Origin: an uncultured Duodenibacillus sp. | GTDB lineage: Bacteria > Pseudomonadota > Gammaproteobacteria > Burkholderiales > Burkholderiaceae_F | Length of the DNA stretch: 39,108 nucleotides | NCBI GenBank assembly: GCA_944390145.1 | Contig: CALXOY010000074.1 | Span: forward strand, 1-39,108 | Direction of reading: 5' to 3' | In this document: piece by piece, positions 1-8,667 of the stretch | Numbering within the stretch: the stretch's first letter is position 1 | How the letters are laid out: each line of letters opens with the position of its first letter | Notes under the pieces: model-generated | What the model was told of the DNA's origin: nothing | Database searches by the model: none | The model's input: only the letters and a program-made list of their open reading frames with translations | Translations under genes and position numbers: made by a program

Positions 1-117
1 ACAGTGTCATGGCATCCTCCGGTTGAAAAGATGCTCGTACTCCTCGTCATCAGTTTAGCGGTTACGGGTTTGGTCACAGCACGTTATGAGAGATTTGGGA
101 GGTTTTTATCCAACTAG
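1..117 (+). other. Unassigned open frame entering from the left edge
   Basis: Frame 1 is open from base 1 to a TAG at 115-117 (38 codons). It contains a hydrophobic run starting at an ATG at position 31 (MLVLLVISLAVTGLVTA) followed by a basic tail. It could be the C-terminal end of a membrane protein that starts outside the window, or chance. I do not recognise it, and no ribosome site or family motif supports it. Bases 118-200 show nothing I can name. Confidence 0.15.
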
Positions 118-200
118 TTAAAACCCCGTCGTCTCAAGAAGCCGAGTTTTCCCGGCTGGAGCACCGCTGACTGACGCTTTGACCATCGTGCGTGAATAAC

Positions 201-232
201 AAAAAAGGAGACATCCGCAGACATCTCCTTTT
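201..232 (-). terminator. Intrinsic terminator downstream of tRNA-Pro
   Basis: Read on the minus strand, AAAAGGAGA and TCTCCTTTT form a stem around a short loop and end in a run of six T. It lies about 10 bases past the CCA end of tRNA-Pro and would end the ispB/tRNA transcript. The A-rich flank means it could also act on the plus strand. Confidence 0.7.
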
Positions 233-241
233 CTTGAATTC

Positions 242-318
<77 letters not shown>

Positions 319-337
319 AATTTTTCCTGACGAAAGC

Positions 338-1327
338 TTATTTGTTTCGCTTCACCGTCAAGGCGAGGAACTCTACCAGAGAATCTTTAAATTGTCCAGA
401 GGGAAGCGCAGATAATTTTTGCGCACCCAGTTCCACCTCGGCCTGCGCACGCGCCAGGCACTTTGGCAGCGCGCCGCTTTCCACGACGATGGCGCTGATT
501 TTTTCAAAGTCTCCGTCGCCCTTGCGGATCGCCTCGCGGATGAGCTCGCGGTTGGCTTCGCTTGTCAGCTGCATGGCATACAGAAGAGGCAGCGTCACCT
601 TGCCTTCGCGCAGGTCCGCCCCGAGGTTCTTGCCGATCGTGGCCGCCTCGCCCTGGTAGTCGAGGATGTCGTCGGCAATCTGAAAGGCGTTTCCAAGGTG
701 CAGGGCGTAGGCCGCGCACGCATCCTCCATGTCAGCAGGCGCATCCGCCACGGCGGCGGCCATGTGTGCGGCCGCCTTGAACAGGCACGCGGTCTTGCGT
801 TCAATGACGCCGAAGTAGTCGTCTTCGGTGATGTCCGGATTGTGGGCGTTGTGCATCTGAAGGACTTCGCCTTCGCTCAAGCGGTTGGCGGCGTCGGCAA
901 GCGCCTGCATCACCTTGAGGTTGCCCGCGCGCACCATCATCTGAAAGGAGCGGGTGTAGAAGAAGTCGCCCACCAGCACGGCGGTGCCGTTGCCCCAGCG
1001 GGCGTTGGCCGTGGGACGGCCGCGGCGCATCATGCCTTCGTCGACCACATCGTCATGCATTAGGGTGGCCGTGTGCAGGATTTCAATCACGGCGCCGAGA
1101 TAGGCGGCTTTGGCGGGGTCGGCTCCCATGGCGCGGGCCATCAGGATGAGCAGCGCTGGGCGCATGCGCTTGCCGCCGGCGCCGGTGATGTAGTGCCCGA
1201 CTTCGTCGATGCGGGAGACGGCGCTGGAAACCTCCTGCGCAATGATGCGCTCGACTTCCTGCATGTCCTGGGCGATGGGGGCGAGTGCACGGCGTGCGGC
1301 TGCTTTGATGTCTTCAGACTGGGTCAT
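338..1327 (-). CDS. ispB: Octaprenyl/polyprenyl diphosphate synthase (trans-isoprenyl transferase)
   Basis: It condenses isopentenyl diphosphate units onto an allylic primer to make the long all-trans chain of the respiratory quinone side chain. The 329-residue product carries both aspartate-rich metal-binding motifs of the family, DDVVD near residues 92-96 and DDILD near 219-223. It also has the GGKRMRP substrate-binding segment near 51-57. E. coli IspB is 323 residues. The frame is open further upstream to 1432, but the family N-terminus corresponds to the ATG at 1327 (MTQSEDIK). No strong Shine-Dalgarno precedes it, so the start is chosen by homology. The exact chain length cannot be read from the sequence. 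tRNA-Pro follows closely, and tal lies upstream on the same strand, separated by a terminator. Confidence 0.93.
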   Translation of the reverse strand: MTQSEDIKAAARRALAPIAQDMQEVERIIAQEVSSAVSRIDEVGHYITGAGGKRMRPALLILMARAMGADPAKAAYLGAVIEILHTATLMHDDVVDEGMMRRGRPTANARWGNGTAVLVGDFFYTRSFQMMVRAGNLKVMQALADAANRLSEGEVLQMHNAHNPDITEDDYFGVIERKTACLFKAAAHMAAAVADAPADMEDACAAYALHLGNAFQIADDILDYQGEAATIGKNLGADLREGKVTLPLLYAMQLTSEANRELIREAIRKGDGDFEKISAIVVESGALPKCLARAQAEVELGAQKLSALPSGQFKDSLVEFLALTVKRNK

Positions 1328-1368
1328 ATGGAAACAAACGAAACACAACGGCAGGAAGAGGGAACCGG

Positions 1369-1401
1369 AAAAATGCCGGAAGGCCTGCCTGACCTCCGGC
1401 A
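1369..1401 (-). terminator. Intrinsic terminator after tal
   Basis: On the minus strand TGCCGGA (1401-1395) pairs with TCCGGCA (1380-1374) and is followed by TTTTT (1373-1369). It lies between the tal stop at 1453 and the ispB start at 1327, so it should end tal transcription and separate it from ispB. Confidence 0.75.
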
Positions 1402-1452
1402 TTTTAGCGGCATTGACAGCGCGGGCTTGCAATGGCGCAGAGCCCGCCGGCT

Positions 1453-2391
1453 TTAGTGCAGATGCGCCTGCAGCTTCTCGGTGTCGATCACAAAGCCGCG
1501 GATGCCGGCCGCAAGCTTTTCAGAGGCCACGGGGCTCATGGCAAGCTGCAGCAGAAACTGCGGCTCGGAAATGGCGATGGGGCCGGAGGCCTCAATCGCG
1601 CCGGCGTCAAGCGCCCGGGCCACCGGTGCAAACGAGTTTTCCAGTTCACCCAGCAGCGCCGGCGAAATGGTGAGCAGATCGCAGCCGGCAAGCGCAAGGA
1701 TCTCCCCCTTGTTGCGAAACGACGCCCCCATGATCTGCGTGCGGCTGCCCGCGGCCTTCAAGCGCTTGAAGATGGCCGTGACGCTTTGCACGCCCGGGTC
1801 CTTTGCGCCGCTGTTGGCCGCTTCATCCCAGCTTGCCCCTTCGCTTGCCTTGAACCAGTCGTAGATGCGCCCGACAAAGGGGCTGATGAGGGTGGCCTGC
1901 GCCTGGGCGCTGGCTTCGGCCTGCGCGGTGCAGAAGATGAGCGTCATGTTGCAGTGAATGCCTTCGGCTTCGAGCACGCGGCAGGCTTCGCAGCCCTGCC
2001 AGGTGGCGGCGATCTTGATGAGGATGCGCTCGCGGCTGATGCCCATGGCTTCATAAAGGGCGATGATGCGGCGCGCCTTGGCGATGGTGGCATTGGCGTC
2101 AAAGGACAGGCGTGCATCGACTTCGGTGGAAACGCGCCCAGGGATGTGCTCGAGAATCGCCGCGCCACAGCCCGTCAGCACGCGGTCGATGCGCGCGCTG
2201 GCGGGTTCGTCCGCGCGCTTTGCGTCTTCGAGAATGCGGTTGTACCGGCCGCTGGCGGCCGCCTTGAGAATGAGCGAGGGGTTGGTGGTTGCCTCGGTGG
2301 GCTTGAGTCTGGCAATGGTCTCAATGTCGCCGGTGTCGGCAACGACCGTCGTCATGGTTTTGAGCTGTGCGAGTTCGCTTGCTTGCTGCAT
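1453..2391 (-). CDS. tal: Transaldolase
   Basis: This is a cytoplasmic pentose phosphate pathway enzyme that moves a dihydroxyacetone unit from sedoheptulose 7-phosphate to glyceraldehyde 3-phosphate. The product is 312 residues (E. coli TalB has 317). Family signatures are visible: ATTNPSLILKA near the N-terminus, the catalytic Schiff-base lysine in ILIKIAATWQG, and GCDLLTISPALLGELE. The ATG at 2391 (MQQASELAQLK) matches the usual family start. The frame continues upstream to 2580, but that extension looks like intergenic DNA. Its substrate sedoheptulose 7-phosphate is also the substrate of GmhA, encoded about 1.4 kb away on the other strand. Confidence 0.94.
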   Translation of the reverse strand: MQQASELAQLKTMTTVVADTGDIETIARLKPTEATTNPSLILKAAASGRYNRILEDAKRADEPASARIDRVLTGCGAAILEHIPGRVSTEVDARLSFDANATIAKARRIIALYEAMGISRERILIKIAATWQGCEACRVLEAEGIHCNMTLIFCTAQAEASAQAQATLISPFVGRIYDWFKASEGASWDEAANSGAKDPGVQSVTAIFKRLKAAGSRTQIMGASFRNKGEILALAGCDLLTISPALLGELENSFAPVARALDAGAIEASGPIAISEPQFLLQLAMSPVASEKLAAGIRGFVIDTEKLQAHLH

Positions 2392-2507
2392 GATGAAATG
2401 ACTGCCTGTCTTTTCAAAGTTTTGACGCACTCGAGATCGCGCCGTACGCTGACGCGGCCGGCGCCGCGCAAAGCCGCAAAACCGGCGGGGGCGCCCGTCC
2501 GTCAAGG

Positions 2508-2513
2508 TATAAT
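2508..2513 (+). promoter_or_regulatory. Putative -10 element of the carA promoter
   Basis: A perfect TATAAT stands out in very GC-rich sequence, about 115 bases upstream of the carA start. No good -35 hexamer lies 16-18 bases before it. It would give a leader of roughly 105 bases that contains the hairpins described next. Confidence 0.5.
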
Positions 2514-2551
2514 TGCTCAATTTTAGCCTGAGCCCGCAAGGCCTGATCCCT

Positions 2552-2593
2552 GCGCCAGGCAGGGCGCCTTGCATCCGCATTCAGGCGCTTTTT
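2552..2593 (+). promoter_or_regulatory. Candidate transcription attenuator in the carA leader
   Basis: GCGCC at 2564-2568 can pair with GGCGC at 2584-2588, with an inner TGC/GCA helix, and is followed directly by TTTTT (2589-2593). That is an intrinsic-terminator layout ahead of the gene. The same 2563-2567 bases can instead pair with GCGCC at 2552-2556 across the loop AGGCAG, which would break the terminator. The pairing is seen in the sequence. Its role in pyrimidine or arginine control is inference. Confidence 0.5.
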
Positions 2594-2627
2594 ATGCGTC
2601 AGTTCAAGAAACAAAAAGGGAGGAACC

Positions 2628-3809
2628 TTGAGTCTGATCATCACAGATGAACGTCCGCAGGCCGCTCTCGTGCTTGCCGACGGAGAAGTCTTCCTGGGCC
2701 GCGGGTTCGGCTCTCGGGGAACCGTCACCGCCGAGGTTGTCTTCAACACGGCCATGACAGGCTATCAAGAAATTGTGACAGATCCGAGCTACACGGGTCA
2801 GATTGTGACGCTCACCTATCCGCACATCGGCAATGTCGGCGTCAATTCCCAGGATGAGGAAAGCGGCCGCGTCTGCGCCGCCGGCCTCATCATCCGCAGC
2901 GAAAGCCCCGTGGTGAGCAATTTCCGCGCTGAAAAGAGCTTGTCGGACTATCTGGCCGCCGCAGGCGTCGTCGGCCTGTGCGAGATCGACACCCGCAGGC
3001 TCACGCGCATTCTGCGCACCAAGGGCGCGCAGCCCGGCACCATTGTGACGGCCGCAGGCGACGCGCTCACCGCCGAAGAGATCGAAGGCGCCCGCAAGGC
3101 CGCCGCAAGCTGGGGCTCCATGGTGGGCCGCGACCTCGCGCGGGAAGTCACCTGCAAGGCGCCCTATGAATTCAAGGAAGGGACCTGGTCGCTCACCGCC
3201 AACGACGGCACGCCGGGTTTCCGCCAGCCGCAGGAATTCAAGTTCAAGGTGGTTGCCTACGACTTCGGCGTTAAGCGCAACATCCTGCGACTGATGGCCG
3301 ACCGCGGCATTGCGCTCACCGTTGTGCCCGCCCAGACCCCCGTTGAAGAGGTTCTTGCCATGAACCCCGACGGCGTCTTCCTTTCCAACGGCCCCGGCGA
3401 CCCCGAGCCCTGCACCTATGCCATTGAAGCGGCTCGCGAGTGCTTGAAGCGCCGCATTCCGCTTTTCGGCATCTGCCTCGGCCACCAGATCATGGGGCTC
3501 GCTGCCGGCGGCAAGACCCTCAAGATGCCGTTCGGCCACCACGGCGCCAACCATCCCGTGCTCGACAAGGCAAACGGGCGCGTGTACATCACCAGCCAGA
3601 ACCACGGCTTTGCCGTCGATGCCGCCACGCTGCCCGAAAATGTCAAGGTCACGCACGTGAGCCTTTTTGACGGCTCGCTGCAGGGCATGCGCTTTATCGA
3701 TGCGCCGGCGATGAGCTTTCAGGGACACCCGGAGGCCTCGCCCGGTCCGCACGACATCGAGCCGCTCTTTGACAAGTTCGTGGAACTGATGCAAGAGGCC
3801 CGCGCTTAA
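2628..3809 (+). CDS. carA: Carbamoyl phosphate synthase small (glutaminase) subunit
   Basis: It hydrolyses glutamine and passes ammonia to CarB to make carbamoyl phosphate for pyrimidine and arginine synthesis. The product is 393 residues (E. coli 382). The N-terminal CarA domain begins [18 protein letters not shown]. The C-terminal class I amidotransferase domain has the nucleophile Cys283 in FGICLGHQ and the partners His367 and Glu369 in [10 protein letters not shown]. The start is a TTG codon, supported by GGGAGGAA about 5 bases upstream and by the family N-terminus. It heads a tight operon with gmhA and carB. The leader contains a possible attenuator. Confidence 0.96.
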   Translation: MSLIITDERPQAALVLADGEVFLGRGFGSRGTVTAEVVFNTAMTGYQEIVTDPSYTGQIVTLTYPHIGNVGVNSQDEESGRVCAAGLIIRSESPVVSNFRAEKSLSDYLAAAGVVGLCEIDTRRLTRILRTKGAQPGTIVTAAGDALTAEEIEGARKAAASWGSMVGRDLAREVTCKAPYEFKEGTWSLTANDGTPGFRQPQEFKFKVVAYDFGVKRNILRLMADRGIALTVVPAQTPVEEVLAMNPDGVFLSNGPGDPEPCTYAIEAARECLKRRIPLFGICLGHQIMGLAAGGKTLKMPFGHHGANHPVLDKANGRVYITSQNHGFAVDAATLPENVKVTHVSLFDGSLQGMRFIDAPAMSFQGHPEASPGPHDIEPLFDKFVELMQEARA

Positions 3810-3826
3810 GGGAGAGAAGGGAAGTG

Positions 3827-4429
3827 ATGAACGCAGTTTCACATGTCCTTGCCGCGCTCACCGACGCGCACAGCGCGCTTGAGGCGCTGATGCAAAATGA
3901 GCAGACGCTTGAAAACATCGCCCGCGCCGCGCACCTCATCGCGCAAAGCCAGCGCGAGGGCGGCGCCGTCTACTCCTGCGGCAACGGCGGCAGCCTGTGC
4001 GACGCCATGCACTTTGCCGAGGAGATGACCGGGCGCTACCGCAAGGACCGCAAGCCCTACCGGGCGGCCGCGATCTCTGACGCCTCGCACATGGCCTGCG
4101 TGGGAAACGACTACGGCTACGAGCACGTGTTTTCCCGCTGGATTGAAGCGATGGGCGCGCCCGGGGACGTGCTCATTGCCATCTCCACGTCCGGCACGAG
4201 CAAAAACGTTGTGGCCGCCGCCAAAACCGCCCGCGAAAAGGGCGTGAAGGTGGTGGCGCTCACCGGCCGCAACGGCACGCCGCTCACGGAGCTCGCCGAC
4301 ATCGCCATCGTGACCCCGGCCGGCCGCTGGGCCGACCGCGTCCAGGAACTGCACATCAAGGTGATTCACATTTTGATCGAGCTTGTGGAACGCGAGCTCG
4401 ACAGCCAGAACTACACAGAAGGCGCATAA
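3827..4429 (+). CDS. gmhA: Sedoheptulose 7-phosphate isomerase (phosphoheptose isomerase)
   Basis: It converts sedoheptulose 7-phosphate to D-glycero-D-manno-heptose 7-phosphate, the first step of ADP-heptose synthesis for the LPS inner core. It is a 200-residue SIS-domain protein that is GmhA-like along its whole length. It has [34 protein letters not shown] and [11 protein letters not shown]. The metal and active-site residues of E. coli GmhA (His61, Glu65, Gln172, His180) are matched by His62, Glu66, Gln173 and His181. DiaA is a related alternative, but the preserved metal ligands favour GmhA. A GTG lies one codon upstream (3824), but AAGG at 3817-3820 is better spaced for the ATG at 3827. 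It sits between carA (17-base gap) and carB (5-base gap), an unusual position. Confidence 0.9.
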   Translation: MNAVSHVLAALTDAHSALEALMQNEQTLENIARAAHLIAQSQREGGAVYSCGNGGSLCDAMHFAEEMTGRYRKDRKPYRAAAISDASHMACVGNDYGYEHVFSRWIEAMGAPGDVLIAISTSGTSKNVVAAAKTAREKGVKVVALTGRNGTPLTELADIAIVTPAGRWADRVQELHIKVIHILIELVERELDSQNYTEGA

Positions 4430-4434
4430 AGAAG

Positions 4435-7400
4435 ATGCCCAAACGTACTGATCTCAAAACCATCATGATTCTCGGGGCCGGCCCCATCATCATCGGCCAG
4501 GCCTGCGAGTTCGACTATTCCGGCGCCCAGGCCTGCAAGGCCCTGAGGGAAGAGGGCTACCGGGTGGTGCTTGTCAATTCCAACCCGGCCACCATCATGA
4601 CCGACCCGGCGATGGCCGACGCCACCTACATCGAGCCTCTGAACTGCAAGGTGATCGAACGCATCATCGCCAAGGAAAAGCCCGATGCGATCCTGCCCAC
4701 GATGGGCGGGCAGACCGCGCTGAACCTTGCGATGGAATTAAACCGCGAGGGCGTGCTGGAAAAGTACGGGGTTGAGCTCATCGGCGCGCGCCCGGATGTG
4801 ATCGACAAGGCCGAGGACCGCCAGCGCTTCAAGGAGGCCATGCAGAAGATCGGGCTTGAATCGGCCCGCTCGGGCATTGCCTATTCGATGGCAGAAGCCC
4901 TCGAAGTGCAGCAGCGCGTGGGCTTCCCCGCCGTCATCCGCCCGTCCTTTACGCTCGGCGGCTCGGGCGGCGGCATCGCCTACAACATGCAGGAGTTTGT
5001 CGAGATCTGCGAGCGGGGCCTTGCGCTTTCGCCCACCCATGAGCTTCTCATTGAAGAGTCGCTTCTGGGCTGGAAGGAGTACGAGATGGAGGTTGTCCGC
5101 GACAAGGCCGACAACTGCATCATCGTCTGCTCGATTGAAAACCTCGATCCGATGGGCATTCACACGGGCGATTCGATTACGGTCGCCCCCGCCCAGACTC
5201 TCACCGACCGCGAGTACCAGATCCTGCGCGACGCCTCGATTGCCGTGCTGCGTGAAATCGGCGTCGATACGGGCGGCTCGAACGTGCAGTTTGCCGTCAA
5301 TCCGAAAAACGGCCGCCTGATCGTGATCGAAATGAATCCGCGCGTGTCGCGCTCCTCGGCGCTTGCCTCCAAGGCGACGGGCTTTCCGATCGCCAAGATC
5401 GCGGCCAAGCTTGCCGTGGGCTATACGCTTGACGAACTCAAAAACGACATCACGGGCGGCGCAACGCCCGCTTCCTTCGAGCCCACGATCGACTACGTCG
5501 TCACCAAGGTGCCGCGCTTTGCCTTCGAGAAGTTCCCGCAGGCCAACGACCGCCTCACCACGCAGATGAAGTCCGTGGGCGAGGTGATGGCCATCGGCTC
5601 GACCTTCCAGGAATCCATCCAGAAGGCGCTGAGGGGGCTCGAAACCGGCAAGGACGGCTTTACGCCGCTCTCAGACGACCGCGAGGAAATTGCGCACGAA
5701 ATCGGCGAGGCCGGTCCCGAGCGCATCTTCTACGTCGCCGACGCCTTCCGCATCGGCATGACGCTTGACGAAGTCCACGAGCTCACCGACATCGACATGT
5801 GGTTCCTCGTGCAGATCAAGGAGTTGGTCGACATCGAAAACCGCGTGAAGCAGGTCAAGCTCGAGGACGTCACGGCCGAGGAAATGTTCTACTTGAAGAA
5901 GAAGGGCTTTTCCGACAAGCGCCTTGCCAAGCTTCTCAATGTGAAGGAGGCCGACGTGCGCCACCGGCGCGATGCGCTCAACATCCACCCGGTTTATAAG
6001 CGCGTCGACACGTGCGCGGCCGAATTTGAAACCCGCACCGCCTACATGTACTCCACCTACCAAGAGGAGTGCGAGGCGATGCCCACGAGCCGCCCCAAGA
6101 TCATGGTCCTTGGCGGCGGCCCGAACCGCATCGGCCAGGGCATTGAATTCGACTACTGCTGCGTGCACGCCGCCATGGCGATGCGTGAAGACGGCTACGA
6201 AACGATCATGGTCAACTGCAACCCCGAGACCGTTTCGACCGACTACGACACGTCGGACCGCCTCTACTTCGAGCCCGTGACGCTTGAAGACGTGCTCGAG
6301 ATCTGCCGCATTGAAAAGCCCGAGGGCGTGATCGTGCAGTACGGCGGCCAGACGCCGCTCAAGATCTGCCGCGCGCTCGAAGCCGAAGGCGTGAAGATCA
6401 TCGGCACGAGCACCGACGCCATCGACTGCGCCGAAGACCGCGAGCGCTTCCAGAAGCTCATCAACGAGCTCGGCCTGCGCCAGCCGCCCAACGCCACCTG
6501 CCACACGCAGGAGGCGGCGCTTGAAGCCGCCGAGCGCATCGGCTACCCGATCGTGGTGCGCCCGAGCTACGTGCTCGGCGGCCGCGCGATGGACATCGTG
6601 CACAACGCTAAGGAGCTGATGCGCTACATGCATGAAGCCATCGTGGTGAGCGAAGACAGCCCGGTGCTGCTCGACCACTTCCTGGACGACGCCGTGGAAA
6701 TGGACGTTGACGCCGTCTGCGACGGCAACGAGGTGCGCATCGGCGGCCTCATGCAGCACGTGGAGGCTGCGGGCGTGCACTCGGGCGACTCGGCCTGCTC
6801 GCTGCCGCCCTACAGCCTGCGCAAGGAAATCCTCGACGAGGTGCGCCGCGAAACGAAGCTCATGGCAAAGGCCTTGGGCGTTGTGGGCCTCATGAACGTG
6901 CAGTTTGCTGTCAAGGGCGCCGTGACCGAAAACCCGGCCGTCTATGTGCTTGAAGTCAATCCGCGCGCTTCGCGCACGGTGCCGTTTGTCTCCAAGGCAA
7001 CCGGCCAGCCGCTTGCCAAGATCGCCGCGCGCTGCATGGTCGGCAAGACCTTTGAAGAGCAGGGCGCGCAGGTCGAGGTGACGCCCTCGCGCATTTGCGT
7101 GAAGGAGGCCGTCTTCCCGTTTGCAAAGTTCCTGGGCGTGGATCCGGTCTTGGGACCCGAAATGCGCTCCACGGGCGAAGTGATGGGCGTGGGCAAGACC
7201 TTCGGCGAAGCGCTCTTTAAGAGCCAGCTGGGTTCGGGCTCGATCCTGCCGCCTGCGGGCACCGTCTTCATCTCGGTGCGCGACGAGGACAAGCCCCGCG
7301 CCATCGTGGTGGCCTCCGAGCTGCTCGACCAGGGCTACAGTCTCATCGCCACCCGCGGTACGGCTGCGGCCTTTGCCAAGGCGGGCATTCCCTGCAAGGT

Positions 7401-7662
7401 GGTGAACAAGGTTTCCGAGGGCCGTCCGAGCGTGATCGATAAGATCAAGAACCACGAGATTCAGCTGGTGATCACCACGAGCAATGAATCCAGAGGCGAG
7501 ATCAGCGACGCGCGCGACATCCGCATGGCGGCTCTGGCCAACCGCGTGACCTACTACACGACCATTGCCGGCGGACGCGCCGCCGTTGAGGGCATCAAGC
7601 ACCTCAAGGACGCGCAGGTCTGCTCGCTGCAGGAGATGTACGCCGGAGCCGCCCGGGCTTAA
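4435..7662 (+). CDS. carB: Carbamoyl phosphate synthase large subunit
   Basis: It makes carbamoyl phosphate from bicarbonate, two ATP and the ammonia delivered by CarA. The 1075-residue product (E. coli 1073) has the expected duplicated plan. The first ATP-grasp half starts at [19 protein letters not shown] and has [10 protein letters not shown] and [18 protein letters not shown]. The second half begins near residue 560 with [18 protein letters not shown] and has [10 protein letters not shown] and [18 protein letters not shown]. The MGS-like C-terminal allosteric domain (from about residue 940) contains [15 protein letters not shown] and [10 protein letters not shown]. In E. coli this domain binds UMP and ornithine. 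It starts 5 bases after gmhA, with only a weak purine-rich ribosome site. Confidence 0.97.
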   Translation: MPKRTDLKTIMILGAGPIIIGQACEFDYSGAQACKALREEGYRVVLVNSNPATIMTDPAMADATYIEPLNCKVIERIIAKEKPDAILPTMGGQTALNLAMELNREGVLEKYGVELIGARPDVIDKAEDRQRFKEAMQKIGLESARSGIAYSMAEALEVQQRVGFPAVIRPSFTLGGSGGGIAYNMQEFVEICERGLALSPTHELLIEESLLGWKEYEMEVVRDKADNCIIVCSIENLDPMGIHTGDSITVAPAQTLTDREYQILRDASIAVLREIGVDTGGSNVQFAVNPKNGRLIVIEMNPRVSRSSALASKATGFPIAKIAAKLAVGYTLDELKNDITGGATPASFEPTIDYVVTKVPRFAFEKFPQANDRLTTQMKSVGEVMAIGSTFQESIQKALRGLETGKDGFTPLSDDREEIAHEIGEAGPERIFYVADAFRIGMTLDEVHELTDIDMWFLVQIKELVDIENRVKQVKLEDVTAEEMFYLKKKGFSDKRLAKLLNVKEADVRHRRDALNIHPVYKRVDTCAAEFETRTAYMYSTYQEECEAMPTSRPKIMVLGGGPNRIGQGIEFDYCCVHAAMAMREDGYETIMVNCNPETVSTDYDTSDRLYFEPVTLEDVLEICRIEKPEGVIVQYGGQTPLKICRALEAEGVKIIGTSTDAIDCAEDRERFQKLINELGLRQPPNATCHTQEAALEAAERIGYPIVVRPSYVLGGRAMDIVHNAKELMRYMHEAIVVSEDSPVLLDHFLDDAVEMDVDAVCDGNEVRIGGLMQHVEAAGVHSGDSACSLPPYSLRKEILDEVRRETKLMAKALGVVGLMNVQFAVKGAVTENPAVYVLEVNPRASRTVPFVSKATGQPLAKIAARCMVGKTFEEQGAQVEVTPSRICVKEAVFPFAKFLGVDPVLGPEMRSTGEVMGVGKTFGEALFKSQLGSGSILPPAGTVFISVRDEDKPRAIVVASELLDQGYSLIATRGTAAAFAKAGIPCKVVNKVSEGRPSVIDKIKNHEIQLVITTSNESRGEISDARDIRMAALANRVTYYTTIAGGRAAVEGIKHLKDAQVCSLQEMYAGAARA

Positions 7663-7688
7663 GGCGCGCATCAACCATTGATTCCGTG

Positions 7689-7718
7689 CGCCGGGCGCTT
7701 CCAACCAAGTGCCCGGCG
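7689..7718 (+). other. Stem-loop between carB and greA
   Basis: CGCCGGGCGCTT (7689-7700) pairs with AAGTGCCCGGCG (7707-7718) over 12 positions, with one G-U pair and the loop CCAACC. No T tract follows, so it is not a standard intrinsic terminator. It may slow or end carB transcription or stabilise its 3' end. TAAAAT at 7724-7729, just downstream, is a possible -10 element for greA. Confidence 0.5.
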
Positions 7719-7779
7719 GCGTGTAAAATTGCGCCCTTCAAGACCAATCCGAAGGGCTACATTTTTCAAGTAAGAAGCT

Positions 7780-8256
7780 ATGCAACAGCGAATTCCGATT
7801 ACCGTCGCAGGCGCCGAGAAACTGAAGGCCGAATTGGACGAGTTGAAGCGCGTCAAGCGCCCCGCCGTCGTTCAGGCCATTGCCGAAGCGCGTGAAAAGG
7901 GCGACCTCTCCGAGAACGCCGAGTACGACGCCGCCAAGGAAATGCAGGGGCATATTGAAGGCCGCATCGCCGAGCTTGAAGGAAAGATTCCCGCGCTGCA
8001 GATCATCGATCCCAAGACGCTGCAGGCCGGCGACCGCATCGTGTTCGGCGCCACGGTCGAGCTCGAGGACGATGACGGCGAAACGCGCGTCTACCAGATC
8101 GTGGGCGACGACGAGGCCGACATCAAGGCCAACAAGATCTCCATTTCAAGCCCGCTTGCCCGCAGCCTGATCGGCAAGTACGAGGGCGACGAGGTCACCT
8201 GCCCGGCACCGAAGGGGCTGATTCACTACGCCATCGTTTCGGTGCAGTACATCTGA
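7780..8256 (+). CDS. greA: Transcription elongation factor GreA
   Basis: It rescues backtracked RNA polymerase by entering the secondary channel and stimulating cleavage of the transcript 3' end. The product is 158 residues, the same length as E. coli GreA. The N-terminal coiled coil carries the acidic tip in [14 protein letters not shown] (Asp42 and Glu45). The C-terminal FKBP-like domain ends with [16 protein letters not shown]. It lies 117 bases after carB. The carB-greA neighbourhood is common in beta- and gammaproteobacteria. A strong terminator follows. Confidence 0.96.
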   Translation: MQQRIPITVAGAEKLKAELDELKRVKRPAVVQAIAEAREKGDLSENAEYDAAKEMQGHIEGRIAELEGKIPALQIIDPKTLQAGDRIVFGATVELEDDDGETRVYQIVGDDEADIKANKISISSPLARSLIGKYEGDEVTCPAPKGLIHYAIVSVQYI

Positions 8257-8283
8257 CCGCTGCCTTTTTCCGGCAAATCCCGC

Positions 8284-8326
8284 AAAGCGCTGACGGAAGT
8301 CTTGTGTCCGAAGGCGCTTTTCTTTT
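8284..8326 (+). terminator. Intrinsic terminator after greA
   Basis: AAAGCGC (8284-8290) pairs with GCGCTTT (8314-8320), with an inner GGA/TCC helix. A T-rich tail TTTTCTTTT follows (8318-8326). It is 28 bases past the greA stop. Confidence 0.8.
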
Positions 8327-8667
8327 GCCCGAAGAAGCCGGTTTCCTGGCCTTGTTGCAATTTGACGACAAGGCGGAATACCCTTTGCCCCGAAAAAGGG
8401 GATTGCAGAAAAAATCCTTTTGTTTCAATGGCTTACACGCGTTTTTCGGGCGGCGGAAAAAGGGCCTGGGGTGGTTTATGTATTGCATTGAAACATGTGA
8501 TCAGTATTCTGCAGGCCGAGTCTTTTAGCAAAGACGAAACATTGATCGGTTTGCGGCGGCTTAACCCCGGCGCGCCAGCGGCGTTGTAAGTGGACGAAGG
8601 TGAAATTCGACTTCGTGCGCAGGACAGATGCCCGCACAACCCGTGTATTCCATCTCAGGACACAAAA
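8327..8667 (+). promoter_or_regulatory. Long non-coding region upstream of the porin gene
   Basis: I find no convincing gene in these 341 bases. They are visibly more AT-rich than the flanking genes. They hold a CCCC/GGGG mini-hairpin at 8389-8402 and a perfect 10-base inverted repeat, TGTTTCAATG (8421-8430) with CATTGAAACA (8486-8495), about 180 bases before the porin start. A weak promoter candidate is TTGCAT (8483-8488) with TATTCT (8505-8510). Near the start codon CGAAG (8595-8599) can pair with CTTCG (8611-8615). This is plausibly the porin promoter and structured 5' leader. Exact promoter positions are uncertain. Confidence 0.45.

Noticed and set aside
5671..7704. A 677-codon open frame on the minus strand opposite carB, and similar long frames opposite glyS, ftsI, murE and sotB
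   Set aside because: These are antisense shadows of high-GC genes with biased third positions. Their products are His/Ala/Arg-rich with no domain signatures, and the opposite strand encodes clear conserved proteins.
8302..8589. A 95-codon open frame between greA and the porin
   Set aside because: It begins inside the greA terminator, has no ribosome site and an incoherent composition. An overlapping frame of similar length exists, as expected by chance.
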